Of a stretch of DNA of 64,000 nt, positions 17,880 through 25,677 are shown in pieces. The translations under genes and the position numbers were made by a program. This DNA is from Kaistella sp. SH40-3 (GTDB lineage: Bacteria; Bacteroidota; Bacteroidia; Flavobacteriales; Weeksellaceae). The stretch is taken from positions 1-64,000 of the forward strand of contig NZ_JAQYUS010000004.1 of assembly GCF_030686865.1 (NCBI RefSeq), written 5' to 3'. The notes under the pieces are model-generated. The model had not been told where the DNA came from, made no database searches, and worked only from the letters and a program-made list of their open reading frames with translations. How positions within the stretch are numbered: the first letter of the stretch is position 1; each line of letters opens with the position of its first letter.

Positions 17880-17927
17880 CATGATAGTTCAAATAATTAA
17901 AGTTATTGTCTCTAAACAAAGACCATT

Positions 17928-18578
17928 TTAAATTTTTAGTAATTCAATCATTTTCGCTGGATCTTCTGCGGAGAAAACTGCATTTCCAGCTACTAAAACA
18001 TCTGCTCCCGCGTCGAACAGTTTTGAAGCATTGTCTAAATTTACGCCACCATCAATCTGAATTAAAGCCGTTGAATTATTCGATAAAATTAAATCTTTGG
18101 TTTCAGCGATTTTTTTGTAGGTATTTTCAATAAATTTTTGTCCGCCAAATCCTGGATTTACACTCATTAATAAAACCAAATCTACATCAGCAATAATATC
18201 TTCCAACATTAAAACTGGGGTTGCTGGATTTAAAACCACTCCAGCTTTTGCTCCTTTTTCCTGAATTAAATTAATCACTCTGTGCAAATGAACACAGGCC
18301 TCATAATGCACAGAAACTAAATCTGCGCCATGACTGATGAATTCTTCGACATACTTTTCCGGTTCAACAATCATTAAATGCACATCAACAAATTTTTTAG
18401 CGTGTTGTTGTACCGTTTTCATTACGGGAAACCCGAAAGAAATATTGGGAACGAATCTTCCGTCCATAACATCTACGTGCAACCAATCTGCTTGCGACTG
18501 ATTCAACATTTCAATATCTCTTTGCAAATTTCCAAAATCTGCAGATAGAAGTGAGGGTGAGATTAATTTTGTTTTCAT
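17928..18578 (-). CDS. rpe: Ribulose-phosphate 3-epimerase
   Basis: 216 residues, a (beta/alpha)8 barrel epimerising ribulose-5-P to xylulose-5-P with a bound metal. Signature segments are 'SLLSADFGNL', 'WLHVDVMDGRFVPNISFG' (metal-binding His and catalytic Asp), 'VDVHLM', 'MSVNPGFGGQKF', 'IQIDGGVN' (second catalytic Asp) and 'GADVLVAGNAVF' for phosphate. It supplies the one pentose phosphate enzyme missing from the facing operon. It lies 35 bp downstream of the M42 peptidase gene on the same strand, so the two are probably co-transcribed. Confidence 0.96.
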   Translation of the reverse strand: MKTKLISPSLLSADFGNLQRDIEMLNQSQADWLHVDVMDGRFVPNISFGFPVMKTVQQHAKKFVDVHLMIVEPEKYVEEFISHGADLVSVHYEACVHLHRVINLIQEKGAKAGVVLNPATPVLMLEDIIADVDLVLLMSVNPGFGGQKFIENTYKKIAETKDLILSNNSTALIQIDGGVNLDNASKLFDAGADVLVAGNAVFSAEDPAKMIELLKI

Positions 18579-18613
18579 TTTTACTTTATTTTCTATTTAC
18601 TTTTACTTTTAAA

Positions 18614-19690
18614 TTAATGATACTTTAGATTCATAGTTGGTTTAATCTTCAATAAAGTTTCATAAATTAATTGAATCACGTTGGCAACATCATCTTGCGA
18701 AACCATTTCTACAGTCGTATGCATGTAACGCAACGGAAGAGAAATTAATGCCGAAGGAACGCCGCCATTCGAATGCGCAAAAGCATCAGTGTCTGTCCCA
18801 GTCGCTCTGCTCGCCGCAGCTCGTTGGAAAGGAATCTTCTTAGTTTTGGCGGTATCAACAATCAGTTCTCGAATATTGTGATGAACACTTGGTGCAAAAT
18901 AAATCACAGGACCGTTTCCACATTTCAAATCTCCTTCTTTTTTCTTTTCGATCATCGGCGTGGAAGTATCATGGGTAACATCTGTAACAATTGCGATATT
19001 CGGTTTAATGGTATCTGCAATCATATTGGCTCCATACAAACCAACTTCTTCCTGTACAGAATTCGTAATGTATAAACCAAAAGGAAGTTTCTTTTTGTTC
19101 TCCTTTAACAATCTGGCAACTTCAGCAATCATAAATCCGCCAACTCTATTATCTAAAGCACGAGACACGAAATATTTATCATTTAATTGAAAAAATTCAT
19201 CAGGATAAGTAATCATCGTTCCGACAAAAATTCCTAAATTCTCGACTTCTTGCTTTGTTGATGCACCACAATCGATGAAGATATTATCTAATTTAGGAAT
19301 CGGTTCATCAGAATTAATTCCTCTGGTATGAATTGCAGGCCAACCGAATACTCCTTTTACAATTCCTTTTTCACCGTGCAGATGAACAACTTTCGAAGGT
19401 GCAATCATTTGGTCAGAACCGCCATTTCTGATGACATAAATAAGGCCATCATCCGTGATATAATTCACGTACCAAGAAATTTCGTCGGCATGCGCTTCGA
19501 TTACTACGCGGAATTCTGCCTCGGGATTAATGATTCCGTAGCAAGTCCCATAATGATCGACTTCAATTTTATCAACATAAGGTTTCAAATAGTCCATCCA
19601 GATTTTTTGGCCATTATGTTCATAACCAGTTGGCGATGCGGTGTTTAGATATTTTTCTAAAAATAGCAATGATTTGTTTTCAAATTTCAT
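18614..19690 (-). CDS. M42-family metallo-aminopeptidase
   Basis: 358 residues of the M42 (glutamyl aminopeptidase / FrvX / tetrahedral TET peptidase) family, cytosolic and without a signal peptide. The two-zinc site is readable in order: His and Asp in 'VVIEAHADEISW', Asp in 'RALDNRVGGF', the Glu-Glu pair in 'NSVQEEVGLYG', Asp in 'AIVTDVTHDT', and His in 'YMHTTVEM'. The Glu-Glu holds the general base. Some relatives were annotated as endoglucanases, but the metal ligands favour peptide trimming. It lies upstream of rpe on the same strand. Confidence 0.92.
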   Translation of the reverse strand: MKFENKSLLFLEKYLNTASPTGYEHNGQKIWMDYLKPYVDKIEVDHYGTCYGIINPEAEFRVVIEAHADEISWYVNYITDDGLIYVIRNGGSDQMIAPSKVVHLHGEKGIVKGVFGWPAIHTRGINSDEPIPKLDNIFIDCGASTKQEVENLGIFVGTMITYPDEFFQLNDKYFVSRALDNRVGGFMIAEVARLLKENKKKLPFGLYITNSVQEEVGLYGANMIADTIKPNIAIVTDVTHDTSTPMIEKKKEGDLKCGNGPVIYFAPSVHHNIRELIVDTAKTKKIPFQRAAASRATGTDTDAFAHSNGGVPSALISLPLRYMHTTVEMVSQDDVANVIQLIYETLLKIKPTMNLKYH

Positions 19691-19745
19691 GAGAAAGGAA
19701 TGAATTTTGTTGAGTTAAATTTTGATTTTATAGAAGGTAAAAATA

Positions 19746-20450
19746 ATGAATTTTAATAAACTGCTCTTACTATTTCTTCTGTTTTTCGGACTTCATGCAA
19801 ATGCACAGCGGGAATTAACTACACTTAAACCAATCAGTCAATACCCACCAGAACTTCTTAAAACTGATGAATTAGGTAATAAATATTACTACGACGAAAG
19901 CCAAAAGGCGAGGATTTATGAAATAAATGGGGAAAATGTTGTCGTAATGGATGAATTAAGGTTAATGAATAAACCCAAATTCAATAACCAACTTGACCAA
20001 AATTACTATTATTTTCTCAATAAAAAACTTTCCAGAGTTTATCCGCTTTTTCTAACTGCACTTGAACAATATGAAGATATTCAGCAAGAAATGCACACTC
20101 TTGACAAAAGTTCACAAAGAAAATATGTTAACGAGCGACAACAAAAACTTGCAGATGAATATGAATTACAGTTGCGGGATTTAACGACGACTGAAGGAAG
20201 AATATTTGCCAAGTTAATGAACCGCGCAACCGGTAAAACCGTATATGAAATCATCAAAGAACTACGAGGTGGATGGAGTGCTTTTTGGTGGAACGTGAAA
20301 GGCAATATTGCCGACGTCCGCATCAAGCAACCTTACAATCCTCATGTCGATCGAAGTGATGAATTTTTAGAATCTTTGCTGCAAAGTAATTGGAATAACG
20401 GATATTTGCAACCTTATCCTGGTTATCTTACTTTTAAAGTCAAAAAATAA
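19746..20450 (+). CDS. DUF4294 protein, exported
   Basis: 234 residues with a clear Sec signal peptide (short basic start, Leu/Phe-rich core, cleavage after 'HANA'). The body matches the Bacteroidota DUF4294 family: 'YPLFLTALEQYEDIQQEMHT', a Glu/Gln-rich helix, 'FAKLMNRATGKTVYEIIKEL' and 'RGGWSAFWWN'. The function is unknown, and the location is periplasm or outer membrane. The stop is 1 bp from the start of the S1/P1 nuclease gene, so both are exported from one transcript. It is divergent from the M42 peptidase. Confidence 0.85.
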   Translation: MNFNKLLLLFLLFFGLHANAQRELTTLKPISQYPPELLKTDELGNKYYYDESQKARIYEINGENVVVMDELRLMNKPKFNNQLDQNYYYFLNKKLSRVYPLFLTALEQYEDIQQEMHTLDKSSQRKYVNERQQKLADEYELQLRDLTTTEGRIFAKLMNRATGKTVYEIIKELRGGWSAFWWNVKGNIADVRIKQPYNPHVDRSDEFLESLLQSNWNNGYLQPYPGYLTFKVKK

Positions 20451-20451
20451 T

Positions 20452-21243
20452 ATGAGAAAAATTGTACAAAACTCCGTGCTGTTATTGGCATTGTTGAGTT
20501 TTAATTTCGGTTATTCATGGGGAACTACCGGTCACAGAGTTATTGCAGAAATTGCACAAAATCATCTTTCTGGCAAATCAAAAAGACATTTGAAGAAAAT
20601 AATTGGCGATCAGAAATTGGCTTATTGGGCAAACTGGCCCGATAATATTAAATCAGATACGACTGGGGTTTGGAAACCGACCGAGCGTTGGCATTACGTA
20701 AATGTGAATCCACAATCCAACATCAAACAGTTTACAGATAGTTTAAAATCACAGCAAGGACCAAATCTCTACACTCAGATAAAAGTTCTTTCGGATCAAA
20801 TTAAAGATAAGAAAACATCAGCACAAGATCGGGAAATCGCTTTAAGATTTCTGGTTCATTTAGTGGGTGATGCCGCACAACCACTTCACGTTGGCAGATT
20901 AGAAGACTTAGGTGGAAACAGAATCAAAGTAAATTATTTTGGTGCACCAACCAATTTACATTCTCTTTGGGATTCTAAAATGGTCGATTTTGAAAAATAC
21001 AGTTATACTGAATATGCCAGAGTTTTAGATGTAAAATCAAAAGAAGAAGTAAAGACAATTCAGTTAGGTACTTTAGAAGATTGGTTGTATGACAGCCAAA
21101 AAGCTGCGACCAGAATTTATGCGAATTCTAAAGCAGATGCTAATTACTCGTTTGATTACAACTATAAATTTCAGCCTTTAGTAGAGCGTCAACTTTTATA
21201 TGGAGGATTGCGTTTAGCAAAAATACTGAACGAAGTTTTATAG
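20452..21243 (+). CDS. S1/P1-type zinc nuclease, secreted
   Basis: 263 residues with a signal peptide ending about residue 22. The mature protein begins with Trp23 (WGTTGH), as in S1/P1 nucleases, where the N-terminal Trp coordinates a zinc ion. Other tri-zinc ligands are visible: His28 in 'TGHRV', Asp in 'WANWPDN', His in 'RWHYVN', and the 'HLVGDAAQPLHVG' and 'NLHSLWDS' segments. The family degrades single-stranded nucleic acids and removes 3' phosphates, probably for nucleotide scavenging in the periplasm. It is coupled to the DUF4294 gene. Its last 6 bp overlap the convergent NUDIX gene. Confidence 0.92.
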   Translation: MRKIVQNSVLLLALLSFNFGYSWGTTGHRVIAEIAQNHLSGKSKRHLKKIIGDQKLAYWANWPDNIKSDTTGVWKPTERWHYVNVNPQSNIKQFTDSLKSQQGPNLYTQIKVLSDQIKDKKTSAQDREIALRFLVHLVGDAAQPLHVGRLEDLGGNRIKVNYFGAPTNLHSLWDSKMVDFEKYSYTEYARVLDVKSKEEVKTIQLGTLEDWLYDSQKAATRIYANSKADANYSFDYNYKFQPLVERQLLYGGLRLAKILNEVL

Positions 21244-21654
21244 AAACTTCTTTTTCAAAAGATCAAAAACAATTTTGTCAATTGGTAATAAGAATGGGTT
21301 TTCTTCGGCATCGAGGGAAACCCATTCTATTTTCTCTATACACGGATCCATTATAAGGAGTTCATTTTCATCAATCATTTCGGCAACATAATAAATGGTT
21401 AAAAGTTGCTCATTATTCCGAAATTTAGAAACTAAGAAATCTTCCTGCGTATACAAATGTTCGATATTCTTCACTTTAATATTCAGTTCTTCCTCTAATT
21501 CCCGCTGAACACATTCTAAAACACTCTCACCGAATTCAAGCCCACCACCAGGGAATTTTATAAGATTTTCGCCTACATATTCTTCATGGAGCGCAAGAAT
21601 TTTTCCCTCTTTTAAAATTGCTGCATAGACTCTGACATTTATTTTATCAATCAT
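21238..21654 (-). CDS. NUDIX hydrolase
   Basis: 138 residues with one complete Nudix box: Gly-x5-Glu-x7-Arg-Glu-Leu-x-Glu-Glu-x-Leu, in 'GGGLEFGESVLECVQRELEEELNI'-type order (first Gly near residue 35). The sequence before it ('RVYAAILKEGKILALHEEY') is the usual beta-sheet start. The substrate class cannot be read from the sequence; housecleaning of modified nucleotides is common. It overlaps the convergent S1/P1 nuclease gene by 6 bp at the 3' ends and is followed upstream by mnmD on the same strand (56 bp gap). Confidence 0.9.
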   Translation of the reverse strand: MIDKINVRVYAAILKEGKILALHEEYVGENLIKFPGGGLEFGESVLECVQRELEEELNIKVKNIEHLYTQEDFLVSKFRNNEQLLTIYYVAEMIDENELLIMDPCIEKIEWVSLDAEENPFLLPIDKIVFDLLKKKFL

Positions 21655-21710
21655 AATTAAAGTTTAGATTTTTTATAAAGGAAACAAAGTTAGGAATTTT
21701 TCACTCGGCA

Positions 21711-22385
21711 CTATTGTTTTATAGCATTAATCATTTCGCGTTTTCCGGGAGGACCGGCTTTCTTCTCTACGTTAAAGTTAAGATCTAATAAAACACGGCG
21801 GACACTTCCTTTAGAAGAGTAGGTCGTCAGCAATCCTCCTGGTTTCATGGTATTTGCAACCAATTCAAAAAGTGGCTTTTCCCATAAGTCTGGCTGAACT
21901 CTGGCGCCAAAACAATCATAATATACCAGATCAATTTTCGGCAAATTCAAATTCTTTAATTCAAAGAAATCACAGTGGTATTTGGTAAAAAAGAAGTTGG
22001 GTAAGATTTCAGTAGTTTCATTCCATTTACACTCGTGTATTTTCTGGTAACTTTCTTTGACCTTCTGTTTAGAAAAAAAAGAACCATACTCCAGATTTTT
22101 AAATTCCTCTTCAGTTATGGGATATTTTTCTAAAGTGAAATAGTGAACAATATGATTTTTGTCAGTTTTCAATAATTCATCAATTGTCACCAAAACATTG
22201 AGACCTGTTCCAAAACCGAGTTCTAAAATGTTAATTTCGTAATCATTTACTAAATTTAATCCATTATCTATAAATACATGTTGCGCTTCTTGTAGCGCTC
22301 CATGATGGGAATGATAGTTTTCATTTAAATCACTGATATATAATGTTTTGCTACCATCAGAAGTCGTTCGAATTTCTCTTTGCAT
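21711..22385 (-). CDS. mnmD: tRNA U34 methyltransferase MnmD (MnmC N-domain-like)
   Basis: ATG at 22385 gives 224 residues; a TTG at 22400 is possible but less likely. The SAM-binding motif 'ILELGFGTGLNVL' and the downstream 'KIDLVYYDCFGARVQPDLW' match the DUF752/MnmC methyltransferase domain. There is no FAD-dependent oxidoreductase C-terminal domain, so this is the stand-alone MnmD form, which methylates 5-aminomethyl-2-thiouridine at the tRNA wobble position. The C-terminal 'GGLLTTYSSKGSVRRVLL' and 'GPPGKREM' are typical. It is divergent from ilvE across an 84-bp promoter region. Confidence 0.87.
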   Translation of the reverse strand: MQREIRTTSDGSKTLYISDLNENYHSHHGALQEAQHVFIDNGLNLVNDYEINILELGFGTGLNVLVTIDELLKTDKNHIVHYFTLEKYPITEEEFKNLEYGSFFSKQKVKESYQKIHECKWNETTEILPNFFFTKYHCDFFELKNLNLPKIDLVYYDCFGARVQPDLWEKPLFELVANTMKPGGLLTTYSSKGSVRRVLLDLNFNVEKKAGPPGKREMINAIKQ

Positions 22386-22414
22386 GATAATTTTTTTCAA
22401 AATTAATTTAAAAT

Positions 22415-22444
22415 TTTGATATTTAAAAAATTATTATAAATTTG
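22415..22444 (+). promoter_or_regulatory. Predicted ilvE promoter
   Basis: TTTG at 22415-22418 and TAAATTTG at 22437-22444 with an 18-bp spacer, a full match to the Bacteroidota sigma-A pattern. Transcription would start about 20 bp before the ilvE ATG. Confidence 0.65.
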
Positions 22445-22469
22445 TAGAACATCAATAAAAAATTATAAT

Positions 22470-23543
22470 ATGATAATTCAAAAATCTAATAATCCGAGAA
22501 TCTCAGAATTTGATCCAGAGAATTTTTCTTTCGGAAATATGTTTAGTGATCATATGGTTATTTGCGAATATGAAGATGGTAAATGGGGTGACGTTAAAAT
22601 TATGCCGTATGGACCACTTCCTTTTTCTCCGGCAATGATGGGCGTTAATTACGGTCAAGCTTGCTTTGAAGGAATGAAAGCCTATAAAGACAAAGAAGGT
22701 CAGGTTTTTCTTTTCAGACCCGAAAAGAATTTTGCAAGAATTAATAAATCTGCCTCTCGACTTGCAATGCCGGAAATTCCTGCAGAAGTATTTTTAGATG
22801 GCTTAAAAGCGTTGATTGATTTAGACAGAGACTGGGTTCCTTACGGTGAAGGAAATTCGTTATATATCCGTCCACTAATTTTCGCTACAGAAGAAGCACT
22901 GAAGGCAAGAATCGCCAATAAATATATGTTTGCAATTGTTGCGACACCAGCAAAAAGTTATTACTCAGCACCTGTTTCAGTGAAAATATCTGATTATTAT
23001 TCAAGAGCTGCAAGCGGTGGCGTAGGTTCTGCAAAAGCAGCGGGTAATTATGCCGCTTCTTTTTATCCAACCAAACTGGCAAATGAAGAAGGTTATGAGC
23101 AAATCATTTGGACAGATGATGCTACTCACGAATATTTCGAAGAAAGTGGAACGATGAATGTTTTTGTGAGAATTAATGATACCATTTATACCCCACCAAC
23201 TTCAGAAAAAATATTAGATGGTGTTACAAGAGACAGTTTCATTCAACTAGCAAAGAGAAGAGGAATCGATTTGAAGGTAGAACCGATAGCTGTAAAATCA
23301 GTAGTTGAAGCGCACAAAAATGGTTCTCTTAAAGAAGTTTGGGGAGTTGGTACTGCTGTAGTAACCACCGTTTTCAAAGCAATAGGGTATAAAGATGAGA
23401 AATTAGAATTACCACAATTAACCATTGAAGATAGTTTTGCCTTAACGCTTCAAAAAGATTTGGTTGATCTTCAAACAAATGTTGCCGAAGATCCATTCGG
23501 ATGGAGAGTTTTAGTAGAAAAAAATATTTTAGAAACAGTTTAA
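22470..23543 (+). CDS. ilvE: Branched-chain amino acid aminotransferase
   Basis: 357 residues of fold-type IV PLP enzymes, interconverting Leu/Ile/Val and their 2-oxo acids with glutamate. Characteristic segments are 'YGQACFEGMKAYKD', 'SAKAAGNYAAS' with the PLP Lys, 'EESGTMNVFV' and 'ILDGVTRDSF' near the phosphate site. The length fits the larger eukaryote-like BCAT group common in Bacteroidota, rather than the about 310-aa E. coli type. It is monocistronic, with its own promoter and terminator. Confidence 0.95.
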   Translation: MIIQKSNNPRISEFDPENFSFGNMFSDHMVICEYEDGKWGDVKIMPYGPLPFSPAMMGVNYGQACFEGMKAYKDKEGQVFLFRPEKNFARINKSASRLAMPEIPAEVFLDGLKALIDLDRDWVPYGEGNSLYIRPLIFATEEALKARIANKYMFAIVATPAKSYYSAPVSVKISDYYSRAASGGVGSAKAAGNYAASFYPTKLANEEGYEQIIWTDDATHEYFEESGTMNVFVRINDTIYTPPTSEKILDGVTRDSFIQLAKRRGIDLKVEPIAVKSVVEAHKNGSLKEVWGVGTAVVTTVFKAIGYKDEKLELPQLTIEDSFALTLQKDLVDLQTNVAEDPFGWRVLVEKNILETV

Positions 23544-23569
23544 GTTTCGATATAAATAAACAATAAAAG

Positions 23570-23596
23570 CCGGGAATAAATTCTTCTCGGTTTTTT
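23570..23596 (+). terminator. Terminator of ilvE
   Basis: CCGGGAA (23570-23576) pairs with TTCTCGG (23584-23590, one G-T pair), followed by six T. Confidence 0.8.
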
Positions 23597-23641
23597 CGTT
23601 TTTAAATGTAATTCGAATTGCTTATTTTCGCAAAAGTTTTT

Positions 23642-24151
23642 ATGAAAAAAATAATCTTATTTGGTTCTTTTATTTTGATTGGCTGTGTACAACATGCGCC
23701 AACTCACCCGCCAGTAGGTGGGATTTTAAGTGAAAAAGATCTAGATATTTCGAAAAACAGATCTAGAAATCTTAATCTTATCGAAAGGAACCAGATCGAA
23801 GATTGGATTAAAGATCAAGATGAAACTTTTTTTCCAATGAAACTGAATTATTGGGTGAATGATAAAGAACTCCCAAATCATGCTCGGAAAAGCAATGGTG
23901 AAATGATTTCTTACCAATATGATATTTATGATTTTGATTGGGTGAAATTATATGAAAAACCAAAACAGAATAGAAACGTAGTTTTTGGTCGCTTCGAAGA
24001 ATTAAAACCAGTGGAAGATGCCTTAAGATATATGGAAAAAGATGAGGAAATAACACTGCTTATTCCTTCTGCCTTGGGTTTTGGAACTTATGGTGATAAT
24101 GACCAGATTTCAAATGATATGCCTTTGATAATTAAATTAAAACTACTTTAA
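23642..24151 (+). CDS. gldI: GldI-like FKBP-type peptidyl-prolyl isomerase lipoprotein
   Basis: ATG at 23642 gives 169 residues starting with a lipoprotein signal peptide (lipobox LIGC, Cys15). An in-frame TTG at 23618 would spoil the signal peptide. The C-terminal half has a reduced FKBP fold: 'FGRFEELKPVEDALRYMEKDEE', 'LLIPSALGFGTYGDND', 'DMPLIIKLKLL'. GldI is a gliding-motility-associated isomerase of Flavobacteriia that folds exported proteins. Size, lipoprotein nature and the adjacent PPIase gene fit, but other FKBP lipoproteins exist, so gldI is a probable name. No other gld genes lie in the window. Confidence 0.7.
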   Translation: MKKIILFGSFILIGCVQHAPTHPPVGGILSEKDLDISKNRSRNLNLIERNQIEDWIKDQDETFFPMKLNYWVNDKELPNHARKSNGEMISYQYDIYDFDWVKLYEKPKQNRNVVFGRFEELKPVEDALRYMEKDEEITLLIPSALGFGTYGDNDQISNDMPLIIKLKLL

Positions 24152-24165
24152 AAATATTGCTATTT

Positions 24166-25290
24166 ATGCTAAAAAAGAATTTATTAATCGCGTTAGCAGC
24201 GATTTCGATAACAAGTTGTACCCCAATTTATAAAAAAATGAACGTAGACAAAGAAACTTACGCAGGTCTGAATGATGGACTGTATGCAAATTTCCAAACT
24301 TCAAAAGGAAATATGATCGTGAAACTTGAAGACAAAAAAGCACCTGTAACGGTTGCTAATTTTGTTGGATTAGCTGAAGGTAAAATTGAAAATAAATCGA
24401 AAGCGAAAGGAGTTCCTTTTTATGATGGAACAATTTTTCACCGGGTAATCAAAGATTTTATGATTCAGGGAGGAGATCCTAAAGGAACCGGAATGGGTGA
24501 TCCAGGATACAAATTCGATGACGAAAAAAACGACCTTCAACACACAGGAAAAGGAATTCTTTCAATGGCGAATTCAGGACCAAACACTAATGGTTCTCAA
24601 TTTTTCATTACGGAAGTTGCAACACCTTGGTTAGACGGAAGACATACTATTTTTGGTAAAGTCGTTGACGGAATTGAAGTGATTGACACTATCGCGGCAG
24701 TTGAAAAAGGAGCACAGGACAAACCTAAAACTGATGTTGTTTTAGAAAAAGTTGCTATTTTCTCAAAGGGTGATGAGTATAAAACTTATGATGCAGCGAA
24801 AATTTTCACTGAAGGAAAAAGTAAAATCGCCGAGAACAATAAAGCGATTCAGGCTAAAATAGAAGCGGATAAAAAGAAGAAAGAAGAAGAATTTGCGACC
24901 AACCAACAAAAATTAGTAGACGATTTGAAAGCAGGAATGCAGTCAACTCCATCTGGATTATACTACAAAATTACAGCAACAACTGACGGTAAAAAACCAA
25001 ATGTAGGAGACAATGTTTCTGTACATTATGCAGGTAAATTGGTAGATGGATCAGAATTCGATTCTTCATTTAAAAGAAACGAACCGATTGATATTACCAT
25101 AGGAGTTGGTCAGGTAATTAAAGGTTGGGATGAAGGAGTTCTTTTGTTAAAAGAAGGAGAATCTGCAACATTTTTAATTCCATCTGAATTAGGTTACGGA
25201 GCAAATGGAGCAGGAGGAGTTATTCCACCAAACGCATGGTTAATTTTCGATGTACAATTGGTAAAAGTTAACTCTATTTTAACAAAATAA
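24166..25290 (+). CDS. Cyclophilin-FKBP fusion peptidyl-prolyl isomerase, lipoprotein
   Basis: ATG at 24166 gives 374 residues. The lipoprotein signal peptide ends at 'SITSC' (Cys18). Residues about 30-205 form a cyclophilin domain with 'FHRVIKDFMIQGGDP', 'NTNGSQFFIT' and 'WLDGRHTIFGKV', so the catalytic Arg and Gln are present. A charged Lys/Glu-rich helix (about 210-265) links it to an FKBP domain with 'HYAGKLVDGSEFDSS', 'QVIKGWDEGV', 'IPSELGYGANGAGG' and 'IPPNAWLIFDVQLV'. Two unrelated isomerase folds on one lipoprotein would be a periplasmic folding factor. It starts 14 bp after the GldI-like gene, so the two form an operon. Confidence 0.93.
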   Translation: MLKKNLLIALAAISITSCTPIYKKMNVDKETYAGLNDGLYANFQTSKGNMIVKLEDKKAPVTVANFVGLAEGKIENKSKAKGVPFYDGTIFHRVIKDFMIQGGDPKGTGMGDPGYKFDDEKNDLQHTGKGILSMANSGPNTNGSQFFITEVATPWLDGRHTIFGKVVDGIEVIDTIAAVEKGAQDKPKTDVVLEKVAIFSKGDEYKTYDAAKIFTEGKSKIAENNKAIQAKIEADKKKKEEEFATNQQKLVDDLKAGMQSTPSGLYYKITATTDGKKPNVGDNVSVHYAGKLVDGSEFDSSFKRNEPIDITIGVGQVIKGWDEGVLLLKEGESATFLIPSELGYGANGAGGVIPPNAWLIFDVQLVKVNSILTK

Positions 25291-25335
25291 AATTTTAAAA
25301 AGAGAATGTTAAATTTCCTTTTCATATTCAAAAAC

Positions 25336-25368
25336 AAAGCACTTCAAGAAATTGAGGTGCTTTTTTTG
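25336..25368 (+). terminator. Terminator of the PPIase operon
   Basis: AGCACTTCAA / TTGAGGTGCT stem (25338-25347 with 25352-25361, one G-T pair), GAAA loop and seven T. Confidence 0.85.
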
Positions 25369-25510
25369 AATAGGAACATTAACCTTCTTCTTAATAAAGG
25401 GAAATTATCATTTAAAGACATTAGAAAAATAAAATAAATCAACTATAATGATTATAAAATCTACTTGAAAAAAGGGTGTTTTAACTGCAAATATTAACAC
25501 AACAACCCTT

Positions 25511-25677
25511 TATATTTGTATTAGAATCATGAGGTAAAAACTATGAACCGTCAACCAACACAAATGATGAATTTTTATTAGATCAAAGTAATTAAAGTTT
25601 TAGTTATAACTCACGAATCGAAAACACATTTCTTGAAAAAAGAAAAGAAGGTGCATCATTGCGATGCACCTTTTATT
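25511..25677 (+). ncRNA. Candidate orphan short transcript
   Basis: The gap between the PPIase terminator and the channel gene holds a perfect -7 box TATATTTG (25511-25518) on the plus strand. About 150 bp downstream is a hairpin with T-tract (25648-25677). Between them is only a 12-codon frame (25543-25581, MNRQPTQMMNFY). This could be a small RNA or short leader peptide unit. No -33 TTTG is obvious and no family is recognised. Confidence 0.25.
25648..25672. terminator. Bidirectional terminator beside the K+ channel gene
   Basis: A perfect 10-bp stem AAGGTGCATC (25648-25657) / GATGCACCTT (25663-25672). An A-rich stretch on the left serves the minus-strand channel transcript, and TTTTATT on the right serves any plus-strand transcript. 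The channel stop codon abuts it. Confidence 0.8.
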
